From Nitrospiraceae bacterium (GTDB lineage: Bacteria; Nitrospirota; Nitrospiria; Nitrospirales; UBA8639): DNA of 64,000 nucleotides. The stretch covers positions 248,001 to 312,000 of the forward strand of contig JACKFF010000003.1 of NCBI GenBank assembly GCA_020632595.1. The letters run 5' to 3'. The notes below the pieces were generated by a model. The model was given only the letters and a program-made list of their open reading frames with translations, did not search any database and was not told the DNA's origin. The position numbers and the translations under genes are program-made. This document shows positions 1 to 8,684 of the stretch, one piece after another; the stretch's first letter is position 1; each line of letters starts with the position of its first letter.

Positions 1-397
1 GATGGAAGGCCTGATTGAGGAAGCAAAGGTTTCTCGACGGGTCGTGAGTTTCGTGGTCCCCTTAGGAGCCACCATTAACATGAATGGGACCGCACTTTAT
101 GAAGCGGTAGCCGCCATGTTTATCGCACAAACCTATGGGATTGAAATGGGTGTGGGGGAAACCATTGTGGTGTTGCTCACCGCCACCCTCTCTGCGATAG
201 GCGCTGCAGGCATTCCAGAGGCCGGACTCGTGACGATGATCATTGTGCTCAAAGCCGTGGACCTGCCAATCGAAGGTATTTCCCTGATCTTGGTGGTGGA
301 TTGGTTTCTGGACCGCTGCCGAACAACGGTGAATGTCTGGGGTGACGCAGTCGGCGCCGCCGTCATTGATCGCTGGGAATCTGCGAACAAGACATAA
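1..397 (+). CDS. Dicarboxylate/amino acid:cation symporter, C-terminal fragment
   Basis: This is the last 131 residues of a DAACS (sodium:dicarboxylate symporter) family membrane transporter; the gene begins outside the window. The family signature is visible: LGATINMNGTALYEAV near residue 21, the hairpin-2 segment AAGIPEAGLVTM near residue 66 and the substrate and cation-binding stretch DWFLDRCRTTVNVWGDAVG near residue 100. These motifs line the glutamate or C4-dicarboxylate site in characterised members. Substrate cannot be fixed from this part: the arginine in DRCRT favours an acidic substrate (glutamate, aspartate or C4-dicarboxylate). The frame ends cleanly with TAA and the C-terminus has a normal length. 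The ATG at position 2 is internal to the family alignment and is not the start. Confidence 0.93.
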   Translation, partial: MEGLIEEAKVSRRVVSFVVPLGATINMNGTALYEAVAAMFIAQTYGIEMGVGETIVVLLTATLSAIGAAGIPEAGLVTMIIVLKAVDLPIEGISLILVVDWFLDRCRTTVNVWGDAVGAAVIDRWESANKT

Positions 398-500
398 AGC
401 TTCTCTTCGTCTCAACCATCCTTTCGTTCCCGTAACTACCCCAAAGGAATGCCCACTCTAGGGATCATGAAATAGCTTGATCAACTTTTTCATTTGATGT

Positions 501-712
501 TTGCCGGGTTTCGGCCCGGCAGCCGATCTACTTTTCTTTCGGGAAAAGTAGACAAAACCATTGACGCTCAGTCAGGCCAAATCAGATGGGACGGACGCCA
601 GAGAGAGAGCGGCCCAACTCGCGGAGCCTGCCCTGAGGTTTCTCGAAGGACTCAAACAAGGCCCGCAAGATGAGCAAGAGCGTCCGTCCCTAAGCCCTGA
701 CTGCAGGCGTCG
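501..712 (-). repeat. Dispersed repeat type B, copy 1 (reverse orientation)
   Basis: The segment begins with the hairpin module GCCGGGTTTCGGCCCGGC followed by a second small hairpin (CTTTTCTTTCGGGAAAAG), then carries, in reverse orientation, the block that elsewhere in the window reads GGGCCTTGTTTGAG...GAGTTGGCCCGCTC and the distal block GACGCCTGC. Further copies lie at 6241-6436, 61438-61564 and 63874-64000. This copy carries a short internal difference (CCTGCCCTGAGGTTTCTCGAAGGACTC) that also occurs, in variant form, in the 61.4 kb copy. Boundaries are by eye. Confidence 0.8.
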
Positions 713-990
713 AACTTTTGAAGAGGGAGTAATATAGGGATGCGTGACACGAATACGTCAGATTGATGAGCAAGAACAAGGAAAGGCCCCCGCTTGCAGA
801 ACAGGGAAGAACGGGAACCGCATCAAACGGCCTCTTAGGACTCAAGATTTCTCTTATACAATATCAACAATACTTGCCCCTAACCCGACATTGTTAATCG
901 AGAATCCATTCGGGATTCTTTCAAACAAATGTTGATGCTTTACGAGGTGCACAGATTGGAATAACTATGGCGTCAAATCCGTTTTCTGTG

Positions 991-1195
991 TTGCCGGGTT
1001 TCGGCCCGGCAGCCGAGCCACTTTTGTTTCGGCAAAAGTAGCCAAAACCATGTTGGCCGTGGCGTGGCCCTTCGGGTGCCCTGCGCGGTTCGCTGACTCC
1101 GGCGGCGCGCAAACTCGCTACGCTCAAACAGTGCGCGCCTTCTCTCCGGAGTCAGCTGTACTGCTCGGCCATGCCACCAGGCCAGAGGAACCAAA
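991..1195 (-). repeat. Dispersed repeat type A, copy 1 (reverse orientation)
   Basis: About 205 bases: GCCGGGTTTCGGCCCGGC hairpin, then CTTTTGTTTCGGCAAAAG hairpin, then a long imperfect palindrome centred near 1110 with arms around ACTCCGGCGGCGCGC and GCGCGCCTTCTCTCCGGAGT. The same element lies in the opposite orientation at 40579-40764. It shares the terminal double-hairpin module with type B but differs inside. Translations of it read like a protein (ALFERSEFARRR on the minus strand), a string I associate with spurious database proteins; I do not call it coding. Confidence 0.8.
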
Positions 1196-1640
1196 GAAAA
1201 GAGTCTCTCAAGTATCTGATGGTGGGATTTGGTCATGCTACATCTGGCGCTTAGTTTGGCCAAAGCTTCGGTAACGTAGTGTAAGAGGCAAAACGACTTG
1301 AAGGTAGGGGGATGACATGACATGGGAAAGGAATTCAGGCGTCCGGATCTTGGATTGCAGGACTCGACCCCGCGCTCCTCAGGGAATCTTCCCACTCATT
1401 CTGGGGCTTTACTCCAACTGCTGCGCGAGACACATTTAAGAAGGTTTCAAGAAACAGATGGAATAGATGGCGACGTCAATTAGTCAACAAAGGTTTTGCC
1501 CCGTATTTTTGTGCAACGACAGACTGGAATTGCAGGGACTAGCTTTTTTCCAGAAGAGTCGATGGCATGTTATTCTGACAGGAAATCGAAGACCCGCATC
1601 TTATGCCGAGCAGACTAATTATTGTTAGGGGAATTCCATT

Positions 1641-2354
1641 GTGCAATGCCGCCTTTGCCTGAAAAATCGCAAGTTGTGCGATTCGCACATCGTCCCAGAG
1701 TTTTTATATGGCGACCTCTACAACGATGATCACAAGATGATGGGGATTAATGGGCTGGGAAACCGAGGATGGAAAACTCTTCAAAAAGGAAGCCGTGAGC
1801 ATTTGCTGTGCAGCGATTGCGAGCAACACTTGAACGAAAAGTATGAGAAACCGTTTCATAAACAGTGGTTGGTGGATCTCCCGTTGCCAGATCGTATCGC
1901 GGAAAATGCTGCGCATACTGTCGTCTATGACTACCTGACGTTCAAGCTCTTTCATTTAAGCATTCTTTTCCGCACTTCTGTGAGTTCTCTGCCTACCTTT
2001 CGAGAGGTAAATCTTGGAGTGCATGAAGAGCGCATTCGTAAGATGCTCATCTCCGAAAGTCTTGGCCAGGATTGGGAATACCCAATTCTCGCCTTTGCAG
2101 TGCTAAATGGGCATGGCGAAGTGGAGAAACGGCTAATTTCATGCCCTATCTCTGGACGGCACGAGGGGCATATCGCCTATGGGCAGATATACGGCGGTGC
2201 AATGTGGTGGATATTGGTCTCTTCCCATCGCAACGATCCATTTTGTCGCGCGGGACTACAATTATCCGGCCAGATAACGATGCTCGCGGTACCATGGAAT
2301 GAAATTGGAGTGGTGCAAGATGCAAGCGAAGCGCTCAGGCGTAGACACCCCTAA
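1641..2354 (+). CDS. Zn-ribbon/HNH-like hypothetical protein
   Basis: A 237-residue soluble protein. The N-terminus has a CxxC pair (CRLC, residues 3-6), then CDSHIVPEF (13-21), and a second CxxC (CSDC, near residue 57-60), a spacing that recalls treble-clef HNH-type nucleases in which SH sits just before the metal-binding motif. The rest (about 80-237) has no motif I recognise. Start: GTG at 1641 with TTAGGGGA about eight bases upstream; no ATG fits better. Function is unknown; a DNA- or RNA-binding or nuclease role is only a guess from the cysteine pattern. It lies alone between a repeat-rich gap and the M48 peptidase gene, whose own start falls about 100 bases downstream. Confidence 0.7.
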   Translation: MQCRLCLKNRKLCDSHIVPEFLYGDLYNDDHKMMGINGLGNRGWKTLQKGSREHLLCSDCEQHLNEKYEKPFHKQWLVDLPLPDRIAENAAHTVVYDYLTFKLFHLSILFRTSVSSLPTFREVNLGVHEERIRKMLISESLGQDWEYPILAFAVLNGHGEVEKRLISCPISGRHEGHIAYGQIYGGAMWWILVSSHRNDPFCRAGLQLSGQITMLAVPWNEIGVVQDASEALRRRHP

Positions 2355-2457
2355 TACGGCACTCAACACAAACGCGGCAAAAGCACCGCGTCGATTAGTT
2401 TTCCGTTATTCGGATAGAATTATGAGTGCGAGATTAAAAAGGGGAGGCTACCTTTTA

Positions 2458-4158
2458 ATGAACAGTACAGTTAAAAAAGTCTGGTTTTATGGTAGACTAA
2501 CGCTTCTTAAGAAGCTGGCGCAGCGAGCGGGAAACAAGGGCTCAAACATAGTCGGCCAGGGCGGCCGAAGGCTCATAGCAAGAAAAGGTAGCGTCTCCTT
2601 TGCTGGCATTCTAAGGGCTCTTCTTTTATACACCCTGCCCTTATGTGTCAGCCTTTCCGGGTGTGCTTCTCCACGTTACTACGAAAGTCTTCCGGCAGCG
2701 CGATCAGGCATTCTCGCTTATCATGATGTCTCAGATCCTGAGGCGACGCGCGCTGTCTTAATAACACGTCGTCTTCTTGCGTCTCGCCCCATTCCTGTGG
2801 AAAATGTTTTTATCATCACGAGTAATTTAAAAAATCCTAAAACCGGCAACCAATTTTTTACTCTGGAAGATAATGCAGGGTCGCTCCGTTGCGGTGATGA
2901 CTCGCCTCTCGACGGGTGTATTTTTGTTGGAATGAAGTTAATCCAGGGGCTTTCTGACGATGCACTGGCTGGCGTTCTCGCTCATGAGCTTGGACACCTG
3001 GAAAAAGGGCATATTGGCTCGGATCGAGTCAATACAGCTCTCGGTGTGGCCCGCTCCGCACCTCAATTCTGTACGCCGAGTCAAGATCCTACAGCAACAT
3101 TGATAATGTGTGGAATAGGTTTGGGAATATCTCTCGTAAGTTTTGCTGTGGCTGCTGAAACTGCGGGGATGGACCGTGACATAGAACGGGAAACAGACCA
3201 GGCCGCATGGGATCGTCTGGCTCTCTCCGGGTATTGCGCTGGCCGGACAATGAAAACAGCGTTTGAAGAACTATCGAAACTTACTCCTGAAGGAGGTAAG
3301 AGCGATTTATTTTCGACCCATCCTAGTTACAGCGAACGATGGGCGAACGCAGATCCTAGTTGTGGAAGCTTAGCGACAGCCAGGGAACCAGTGAAGAAGC
3401 AAGACTATCTTGCAGAGAAACAGAAAACTATCGAAGAAGCGCGCGAGTATTACGTGAAAGCGGCTGCCCAGGGCAACGCGGAGGCGCAGTACAATCTCGG
3501 AGTGCTGTATGCCAATGGAAATGGCGGTCCCCAGGACTATGCCATAGCACGCGGATGGTACGAGAAAGCCGCAGCCCAGGGCTACGCGGGGGCACAGAAC
3601 AACCTCGGGATACTGTATGAGCACGGGTGGGGCGTCCCCCAGGATTATGCCATGGCACAGCAATGGTGGGAGAAAGCTGCTGCGCAGGGCAACGCGGAGG
3701 CACAGTTCAACCTCGGGCTGCTATATCAGGATGGGTGGGGCGTCCCCCAGGACTATGCCATGGGACGGCAGTGGTATGAGAAAGCCGCAGCCCAGGGCTA
3801 TGCGGGGGCACAGTACAACCTCGGGTTGCTGTATCAGAACGGGTGGGGCGTCTCCCAGGACTATGCGGCGGCGCGTGAATGGTATAAGAAAGCCGCAGCC
3901 CAGGGCGACGCGGGGGCACAGAACAACCTCGGGGTGCTGTATCAGAACGGGTGGGGCGTCCCCCAGGACTATGCCACGGCGCGCGGATGGTACGAGAAAG
4001 CTGCTACGCAGGGCTACGCGGGGGCACAGAACAACCTCGGGGTACTGTATGCCAACGGAAATGGCGTCCCCCAGGATTATGCCATGGCACGGCGATGGTT
4101 GGAGAAAGCCGCTGCGCAGGGCTACGCGCCGGCACAAAACAACCTCAGGAGGCTGTAA
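2458..4158 (+). CDS. M48-family metallopeptidase with Sel1 repeats, probable lipoprotein
   Basis: The ATG at 2458 is preceded by GGGGAGG ten bases upstream, giving 566 residues. A long basic N-terminal stretch leads to a hydrophobic segment ending in a lipobox-like LSGC (Cys69), so the protein is probably anchored in an outer or inner membrane. The peptidase domain has the zinc motif HELGH at 176-180 and a downstream ERETDQAAWD segment that supplies the third ligand in M48 enzymes (BepA/HtpX type proteases of envelope quality control). From about residue 325 there are seven tandem 36-residue Sel1 repeats (WYEKAAAQGYAGAQNNLGVL pattern), a protein-interaction solenoid. The M48 plus Sel1/TPR layout parallels BepA. 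The array ends abruptly at a TAA inside repeat 7-8; further repeat sequence continues out of frame (next entry). Confidence 0.85.
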   Translation: MNSTVKKVWFYGRLTLLKKLAQRAGNKGSNIVGQGGRRLIARKGSVSFAGILRALLLYTLPLCVSLSGCASPRYYESLPAARSGILAYHDVSDPEATRAVLITRRLLASRPIPVENVFIITSNLKNPKTGNQFFTLEDNAGSLRCGDDSPLDGCIFVGMKLIQGLSDDALAGVLAHELGHLEKGHIGSDRVNTALGVARSAPQFCTPSQDPTATLIMCGIGLGISLVSFAVAAETAGMDRDIERETDQAAWDRLALSGYCAGRTMKTAFEELSKLTPEGGKSDLFSTHPSYSERWANADPSCGSLATAREPVKKQDYLAEKQKTIEEAREYYVKAAAQGNAEAQYNLGVLYANGNGGPQDYAIARGWYEKAAAQGYAGAQNNLGILYEHGWGVPQDYAMAQQWWEKAAAQGNAEAQFNLGLLYQDGWGVPQDYAMGRQWYEKAAAQGYAGAQYNLGLLYQNGWGVSQDYAAAREWYKKAAAQGDAGAQNNLGVLYQNGWGVPQDYATARGWYEKAATQGYAGAQNNLGVLYANGNGVPQDYAMARRWLEKAAAQGYAPAQNNLRRL

Positions 4159-4471
4159 GCCAACGGAAATGGCGTCTCACAGGACAATGCCATGAAACGG
4201 GAGTGGTACGAGAAAGCTGCTGGGCAGGGCAACGCGGACGCCAGAACAACCTCGGGTGCTATATCAGAACGGGTGGGGCGTCCCACAGGACAATGTGCGT
4301 GCGTATATGTGGTTTACCCTCGCGGTCGAGCAAGATCAACGACAGGGTAGAAATATGTTGGAATTAGGCGCACAACGAGATGCTATTAGGAATCAGTTGA
4401 CACCCGCGCAGGTTGCGGAAGCACTGCGGCTGGTGAATCAATGTCAGACACAGCAGCTCAAGGGCTGCTGA
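4159..4471 (+). pseudogene. Decayed continuation of the Sel1 repeat array
   Basis: The bases after the stop at 4156-4158 still encode Sel1 repeats. The stop itself is TAA where all other repeats have TAT (tyrosine of LYANGNG). In the same frame the text continues ANGNGVSQDNAM, KREWYEKAAGQGNADA; near 4240 one base is missing (the QNNLG block is then in another frame), and near 4256 a second base is missing, after which the frame from 4256 reads LYQNGWGVPQDNVRAYMWFT and ends at 4471 with a normal-looking Sel1 C-terminus. One substitution and two deletions therefore separate the intact gene from its original end. Either the gene has lost about 100 residues, or these are errors in the sequence. 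Confidence 0.75.
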
Positions 4472-4545
4472 GTAGTACTCCCTAGCGTGGAGGCCACAGG
4501 CGGTGCGCAGCGGCTTTACTGCCCATGGACGGGTGGACCGCAGAA

Positions 4546-5010
4546 TTATGTTTCAGCAAAACGGAGGAGAACATGAATTTTCTCCTCAATGATTTCACCG
4601 CTTGCAACCTCTCGCCCTTCCTCGTCTTGACGTGCCCATTCACCTCCTGTTCTGTCATAAACGTTTTGACACGCATCCTTGCGATAGTTCTCCCATGCAG
4701 ATTGATATTCCTCGCGTTTGTCTTCGGGAATGAATACACGGAACTCCTCAACTGCGGCAGCTTGCCTGAGGAGTTCGCTCTTGATGAACTTAACCTCATC
4801 AGGCCGATCATGGGTTCCATGTTGCCTGGCAAGGTAAATCATAGCCAGAGCGGGAGCGAAGGCGGCTCGCAATTGTGCACAAGCTGCCCAATGTTTTTTG
4901 AGTTTTTCAAGGCGAGTGGCGAGCCAATATGCGGAGAGTGCCCCGATAACTCCGCCAATGACTGTAAATCCTCCACCAATGATTGCAAGCGTGTAGGCAT
5001 CTATTTCCAT
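4546..5010 (-). CDS. Small membrane-anchored hypothetical protein
   Basis: A 154-residue protein with one N-terminal hydrophobic segment (about residues 8-30, LAIIGGGFTVIGGVIGALSA) followed by a charged, helical cytoplasmic-type region rich in Glu, Arg and Gln. It resembles the many small bacterial proteins with an N-terminal membrane anchor and a helical tail, but I recognise no family. ATG start at 5010; no strong ribosome binding site is visible. It is convergent with the decayed Sel1 tail and lies 170 bases downstream of the next minus-strand gene (5183-5779), so co-transcription is possible. Confidence 0.55.
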   Translation of the reverse strand: MEIDAYTLAIIGGGFTVIGGVIGALSAYWLATRLEKLKKHWAACAQLRAAFAPALAMIYLARQHGTHDRPDEVKFIKSELLRQAAAVEEFRVFIPEDKREEYQSAWENYRKDACQNVYDRTGGEWARQDEEGREVASGEIIEEKIHVLLRFAET

Positions 5011-5182
5011 GGAACAGTACCCCAGTTCTTTGGCACGTTAGTCATTGGGTTTATAGTTACCCTTATACGCATATTGGCGCTAAATGGAAAGTATGCAGGC
5101 AGATGAAACTTAACGTCACGGATGTTTAGCTGGAGCAGGCGACGCGGAGCGGCACTGGCGACGGCATATTTCCATTCGGTTG

Positions 5183-5779
5183 TTAGAGTTCTGTACGAAA
5201 AACCTGCGCCCATTCATGTAGCTTTTCCATTGCTTCTAAATCGTTCAAGCGCGAAAGTAGGTCGTTGCCTATTCTCACGCGAATCTCATTTCCAAATTCA
5301 ATCAATTGCACCAACTCCTGTTCGGGATAGCTCGGTTCCACTGAACCGACTCTATTTCTGCGCAAGACATGCTCGGATCCGCCGTGGGTTAGGTCATGAA
5401 ATGCCTTTAAATTTTTCTCCACAGTCGCATGAATCCAAGCGCCGCCAGATTCCGCATCCTTAGGAATTTCTGCAAGGAGATCACGGAATTTGGGGCATTT
5501 ACCGTTATTGAATTTGAAGACCTGATCATCAGATGCATATTTGGATATCCAAAAACCACGAACATACGCTTCAAAGAGCGGTCGGGCGAGAGATAAAGCA
5601 GGCCCCGGAAACTGGGCATCGAGCAACACAATGATCGCGTTGGCGATATCCTCCGAGTGCTGGAGAAGAGCGTGCCCCGTCCGCTCCCTTATGCCATCGG
5701 GAAACATCCTTTCGTTCGTCTTCTCGTGCAGCCACACTCCGAAAGCCTTGGCCTGATTAATGCTTTGCGCAAGGGACAT
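5183..5779 (-). CDS. Helical hypothetical protein (DUF6988/DUF5677-like)
   Basis: A 198-residue soluble, mostly helical protein. The segment PALSLARPLFEAYVRGFW (about residues 57-74) is typical of a group of uncharacterised proteins that I remember under DUF5677/DUF6988-type names, often found in accessory regions; the assignment is from memory. C-terminal half contains a conserved-looking HDLTHGG motif (about 126-132), where the histidines could be functional. ATG at 5779. Its neighbours are a small membrane protein and a repeat-rich gap. No role is proposed. Confidence 0.6.
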   Translation of the reverse strand: MSLAQSINQAKAFGVWLHEKTNERMFPDGIRERTGHALLQHSEDIANAIIVLLDAQFPGPALSLARPLFEAYVRGFWISKYASDDQVFKFNNGKCPKFRDLLAEIPKDAESGGAWIHATVEKNLKAFHDLTHGGSEHVLRRNRVGSVEPSYPEQELVQLIEFGNEIRVRIGNDLLSRLNDLEAMEKLHEWAQVFRTEL

Positions 5780-6240
5780 TGTTTGGAGCCCTAACTATTG
5801 AGCAAATTAGTCAGTAGCACTCACTGGCTTATGCAGTCTATCCGGCTAAATCCGAATCCGTTTAACTGGGATTCCTTCATGTTTCTCACCCCTTAGGACC
5901 ATCCCACATTCCATTGTCAAAAACAAATACTGCAAGTCCGGTCAGCCTATCCTGGTCTCCGCATATAGCGGAATGATGGAACCCATCTACCTGGGGTTGT
6001 GAGTTGGTTTCACATCTTTAAATCCTGATTTTGGCCAACCGTATGCTGGAAAACCTCGTGGCTCCGTCCCGCGCCCATTCACCATTGATCGTCCCACCCC
6101 TCACTCTTTTCCCTCCCCGCTGGGGCGAGATTTAAAGCAATCTGGCCTGTGGCCGTGGCAAACCATACAGAGTATACGCATAAAAAAAGCAAATACGTCT
6201 TATTTGAATGTCTCAAATTCCTCCCTTTCCCTCCTCTTCC

Positions 6241-6436
6241 CAATGTCCGATGCCTGCTGGCCGGCCCTCGGGGCGGACGCTCTTTGTATCCGGCGGGCCT
6301 TGTTTGAGCGGAGCGAGTTGGTCCGCTCTTCAATCCTGCGTCCGACCCTTCCAATTTGGCCGGACTGGGCGTCAATGGTTTTGCCTACTTTTCCCGAAAG
6401 AAAAGTAGGTCGCCTGCCGGGGCGAAACCCGGCAAT
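6241..6436 (+). repeat. Dispersed repeat type B, copy 2
   Basis: The most complete copy. It runs from CGATGCCTGCTGG through GGACGCTC, GGGCCTTGTTTGAGCGGAGC, GAGTTGGTCCGCTC and TGGTTTTGCCTACTTT to the double hairpin module CTTTTCCCGAAAGAAAAG and GCCGGGGCGAAACCCGGC. The palindromic terminal module is shared with type A. The same inner blocks occur at 61438-61564 and 63874-64000 in this orientation and at 501-712 reversed. Confidence 0.8.
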
Positions 6437-6640
6437 ACAGAAAATCGACTACACTCTATGGGTAGATCAATAAGAGCAAAGGTCAACTTGCGAGGATTTT
6501 TGAATGAATAAACGAGATGGATTCTCGATAACTATTGTCGGGAATGGCAGCGAAGGAATTGACTGAATACAAGGTCATGGAATGAGACAACCACACATGA
6601 CTGACCCATTGGATTGAACGAGGACTCTACCTCCCCTAGC

Positions 6641-6661
6641 CCCCTCCTTACAAAGGAGGGG
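6641..6661. terminator. Short perfect hairpin downstream of the TerB gene
   Basis: CCCCTCCTT and AAGGAGGGG pair perfectly across a three-base loop (ACA). It lies about 60 bases beyond the stop of the minus-strand TerB gene. There is no run of T on either side, so it may be an mRNA-stabilising or Rho-assisted end rather than an intrinsic terminator. Confidence 0.4.
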
Positions 6662-6719
6662 AACTTCCAGATACCGGGAAGACTCTCACTTACCATAGGA
6701 AATTCAGAGGGATCGCATC

Positions 6720-7646
6720 CTAGAGCCCTTTGCGATCTTCTCGCGGAATAGCCAGCTTGGCATCAAGAAAATCCTGGTGACTAAGGTCCATGCCTTTCGC
6801 AATGCTTCGAATTTCCTCAATTTCCTCAAATGAGGTCTGTTCGGCCGCATTGGCCACTTCAAATAAACAATGGAGAAACTCTTGCCGTTCAGTCCTCGTC
6901 GTTAATTCTTTAAAACGTTTCACCAATCGCACGCTATCCAAACCCCGGAAAATCCGGTGATGACTAATTTCCGCCACCAGTTGTGCCTGTTCTTCTGTTA
7001 ATCCCCAGTGACGTTTGAGTACAGCACTCATGGCCGTGGTTTCTACTGCATCCACCACATGATCAACGCCGGCTACCCGTGCCATCAATCCCGCGGCGAG
7101 ACACAGCTTGCGAATCTCGGCGTCAGGGAGATCAAAGGTGATGCCCCGATCCCGTAATTCCATTGTGACCTGGAAATAGATGGTGTTTTTAATGAAATCC
7201 TCCAATCGGCTCTCACGATCATGCTCGCCGGTATAACGCTGCCCCCGCAGATTCAAGATTTGTCGAAATGGTCGTCGAAGGTGTTCTAAAAATCCGCTAC
7301 TCCCCTCCTCAAGATCGTTCCTAAGCTGTTGGACCACTTCTGTCTGTTGATCCCCACCTGATGGCTCTGAGGACAGAAGTTTTTCAAGCGTTCCTAAAGC
7401 CAAGGCTTTATCCTCAGCCGATCCCATACGTCCTAGCACGCGATGTAAAAGACGTTGCCGTTCTTCCTCGCTCACCGGGGAAACCATATACAGCTCCAAT
7501 TCCATCCATTCCTCTCCGGAAATATCCGGCAATTGAAACAAGAGTTCTTTTAACCCGTTCACTTCGGTGGACGACAGTTTCCCATCAGCCCATGCGGCAC
7601 CGATCAAAAGTTTACCAAGTTCAAGAACAAAGCTTTTATCGACCAT
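6720..7646 (-). CDS. TerB-like domain protein
   Basis: 308 residues. Residues about 5-80 contain the TerB-like helical bundle pattern LLIGAAWADGKLSSTEVNGL, with the acidic AxxDGKxxxxE motif that binds metal in TerB (tellurite-resistance associated) proteins. A second, more divergent bundle occupies about 185-300 (MARVAGVDHVVDAVETTAM; EVANAAEQTSFEEIEEIRSI). Duplicate TerB-like domains are common in uncharacterised cytoplasmic proteins thought to sense or scaffold at the membrane; a role in tellurite resistance should not be assumed. ATG at 7646 is preceded by a good GGGAGG. It stands alone, with the CBS gene 194 bases upstream in the same direction. Confidence 0.8.
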   Translation of the reverse strand: MVDKSFVLELGKLLIGAAWADGKLSSTEVNGLKELLFQLPDISGEEWMELELYMVSPVSEEERQRLLHRVLGRMGSAEDKALALGTLEKLLSSEPSGGDQQTEVVQQLRNDLEEGSSGFLEHLRRPFRQILNLRGQRYTGEHDRESRLEDFIKNTIYFQVTMELRDRGITFDLPDAEIRKLCLAAGLMARVAGVDHVVDAVETTAMSAVLKRHWGLTEEQAQLVAEISHHRIFRGLDSVRLVKRFKELTTRTERQEFLHCLFEVANAAEQTSFEEIEEIRSIAKGMDLSHQDFLDAKLAIPREDRKGL

Positions 7647-7840
7647 CCTTATCCTCCCTTTCTGTGGACTCTAGACATGGCATACCTGTAAATCATCAGG
7701 CTCGCCTGCCTTGTCAACAACATTCATAATGCTGTGGGAAATGCTAGGGTCAGTATACCGAAGGGAATCCAGAGGCTAAAGAAGCCGGTGAGATAAGATA
7801 CAAGGGGCATCCCCCAACACCGTTATCTGTAGGAGGATAC

Positions 7841-8287
7841 TTATGAATCACCGGCGAAAACAGGGGATTCCAGAATAGCTCTCAACACATCTTTCCACGT
7901 GACAATCCCCAGAACCTCACCACCAATAGTCGTGATCGGAAGGCAAGAGACCCCTCGGGCTAACATCAATTCGGCCGCTTCCTGCAAAGTGCAGGATGAA
8001 CGAACCGTCACCGGATGATGCGACATAATTTGATGAGCACGTTTATTGAGGGTCGCTCGATCCCGGGTGGTTTCCGACATCGTTCCGACAAACGGACTGA
8101 CGGCTTTTAACATATCCCGGTCGGAAATGATTCCCACTAGCCTGTTATTGTCCACGACAAGTAGATGATGAAACCGGACTTTCTTAAAAATGTCCCGGAC
8201 CACCTCGAGTGAATCATCCATCTCAATGGTCACAACTCTGGTGGTCATAATTCTGCCGATTACCCTGGTTCTCGTCTCTGATTCCAA
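7841..8287 (-). CDS. CBS-domain pair protein
   Basis: A 148-residue protein made almost wholly of two CBS domains: residues about 10-70 (IMTTRVVTIEMDDSLEVV ... LVGIISDRDML) and 80-142 (IMSHHPVTVRSSCTLQEAAE ... VLGIVTWKDVL). Such stand-alone pairs bind adenosine nucleotides and act as energy or ionic-strength sensors on partner proteins. The partner cannot be read from the sequence. The longest reading starts at a TTG (8287); the first ATG would remove part of the first domain, so TTG is preferred although the ribosome binding site is weak. Confidence 0.85.
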   Translation of the reverse strand: MESETRTRVIGRIMTTRVVTIEMDDSLEVVRDIFKKVRFHHLLVVDNNRLVGIISDRDMLKAVSPFVGTMSETTRDRATLNKRAHQIMSHHPVTVRSSCTLQEAAELMLARGVSCLPITTIGGEVLGIVTWKDVLRAILESPVFAGDS

Positions 8288-8684
8288 CTTACGAGGTCCT
8301 CATGGTAGGGGGTGACTGAAATCAGACCTTTCCACAAAACTTGGCCGTCAGCGGCTATCGCCGTTACCCTTCCTCTTCGGTATCCGAGAATTAAAAGTTT
8401 ACAGGGGGGTCTTCATCCCATGAACATGGCAACGGACAAGGAGATGTCAATCATGTGGAAAGCTCTGCTGTCCGCAGGATTCCACAGAGCACTGATGGAA
8501 GTATCCGCGACTAGGACTGCCATTACTGAGTTCACTCAGGCATCGCACACCAGACTCAATGACCTGTTCACCTCATGATGGGGCCATTCCTCATTCCGGT
8601 CTTCCCACCACCGTCCGTCCGTTCAGCATATTGCAGATTCATGGAATCTTTGCACACATCGCCCATCGGAGGTAAACAAAAGAT
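8288..8684. other. Gap with no supported gene
   Basis: About 400 bases between the CBS protein gene and the receiver gene. A 52-residue frame on the plus strand (8420-8578) has a G-rich stretch upstream, but its composition and lack of any recognisable feature do not justify a gene call. Confidence 0.4.

Larger units (their letters stand above)
398..1640. other. Long non-coding stretch with two dispersed repeats
   Basis: I find no convincing gene in these 1.2 kb. They contain one copy each of the two related repeat types described below (501-712 and 991-1195), separated by about 280 bases that resemble nothing I recognise. The short open frames here either translate the repeats or lack a ribosome binding site. 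The final part (1200-1640) is likewise featureless apart from a plausible Shine-Dalgarno sequence, TTAGGGGA, just before the gene at 1641. Confidence 0.6.
5780..6719. other. Non-coding stretch with one repeat and one hairpin
   Basis: No gene is supported in these 940 bases. 6241-6436 is a type B repeat. 6641-6661 is a short perfect hairpin. The first 450 bases (5780-6240) show nothing I can interpret. Confidence 0.55.

Noticed and set aside
744..935. 63-codon frame between two repeats
   Set aside because: No ribosome binding site; low-complexity polar composition.
973..1395. 140-codon frame across the type A repeat containing ALFERSEFARRR
   Set aside because: Its protein-like look comes from the repeat; no ribosome binding site; the same string arises from the repeat copy at 40.6 kb.
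2458..4158. Sel1 repeats as a CRISPR-like array
   Set aside because: The 108-base units are coding, contiguous and without spacers.
3617..4195. Frames of up to 192 codons in other phases of the Sel1 array
   Set aside because: They are out-of-phase readings of the 108-base repeat; their periodicity comes from the DNA repeat.
6720..7646. Tellurite resistance determinant
   Set aside because: A TerB-like domain alone, without other ter genes, does not support this.
8420..8578. 52-codon frame in the gap between CBS and receiver genes
   Set aside because: Only a G-rich run upstream; no other support.
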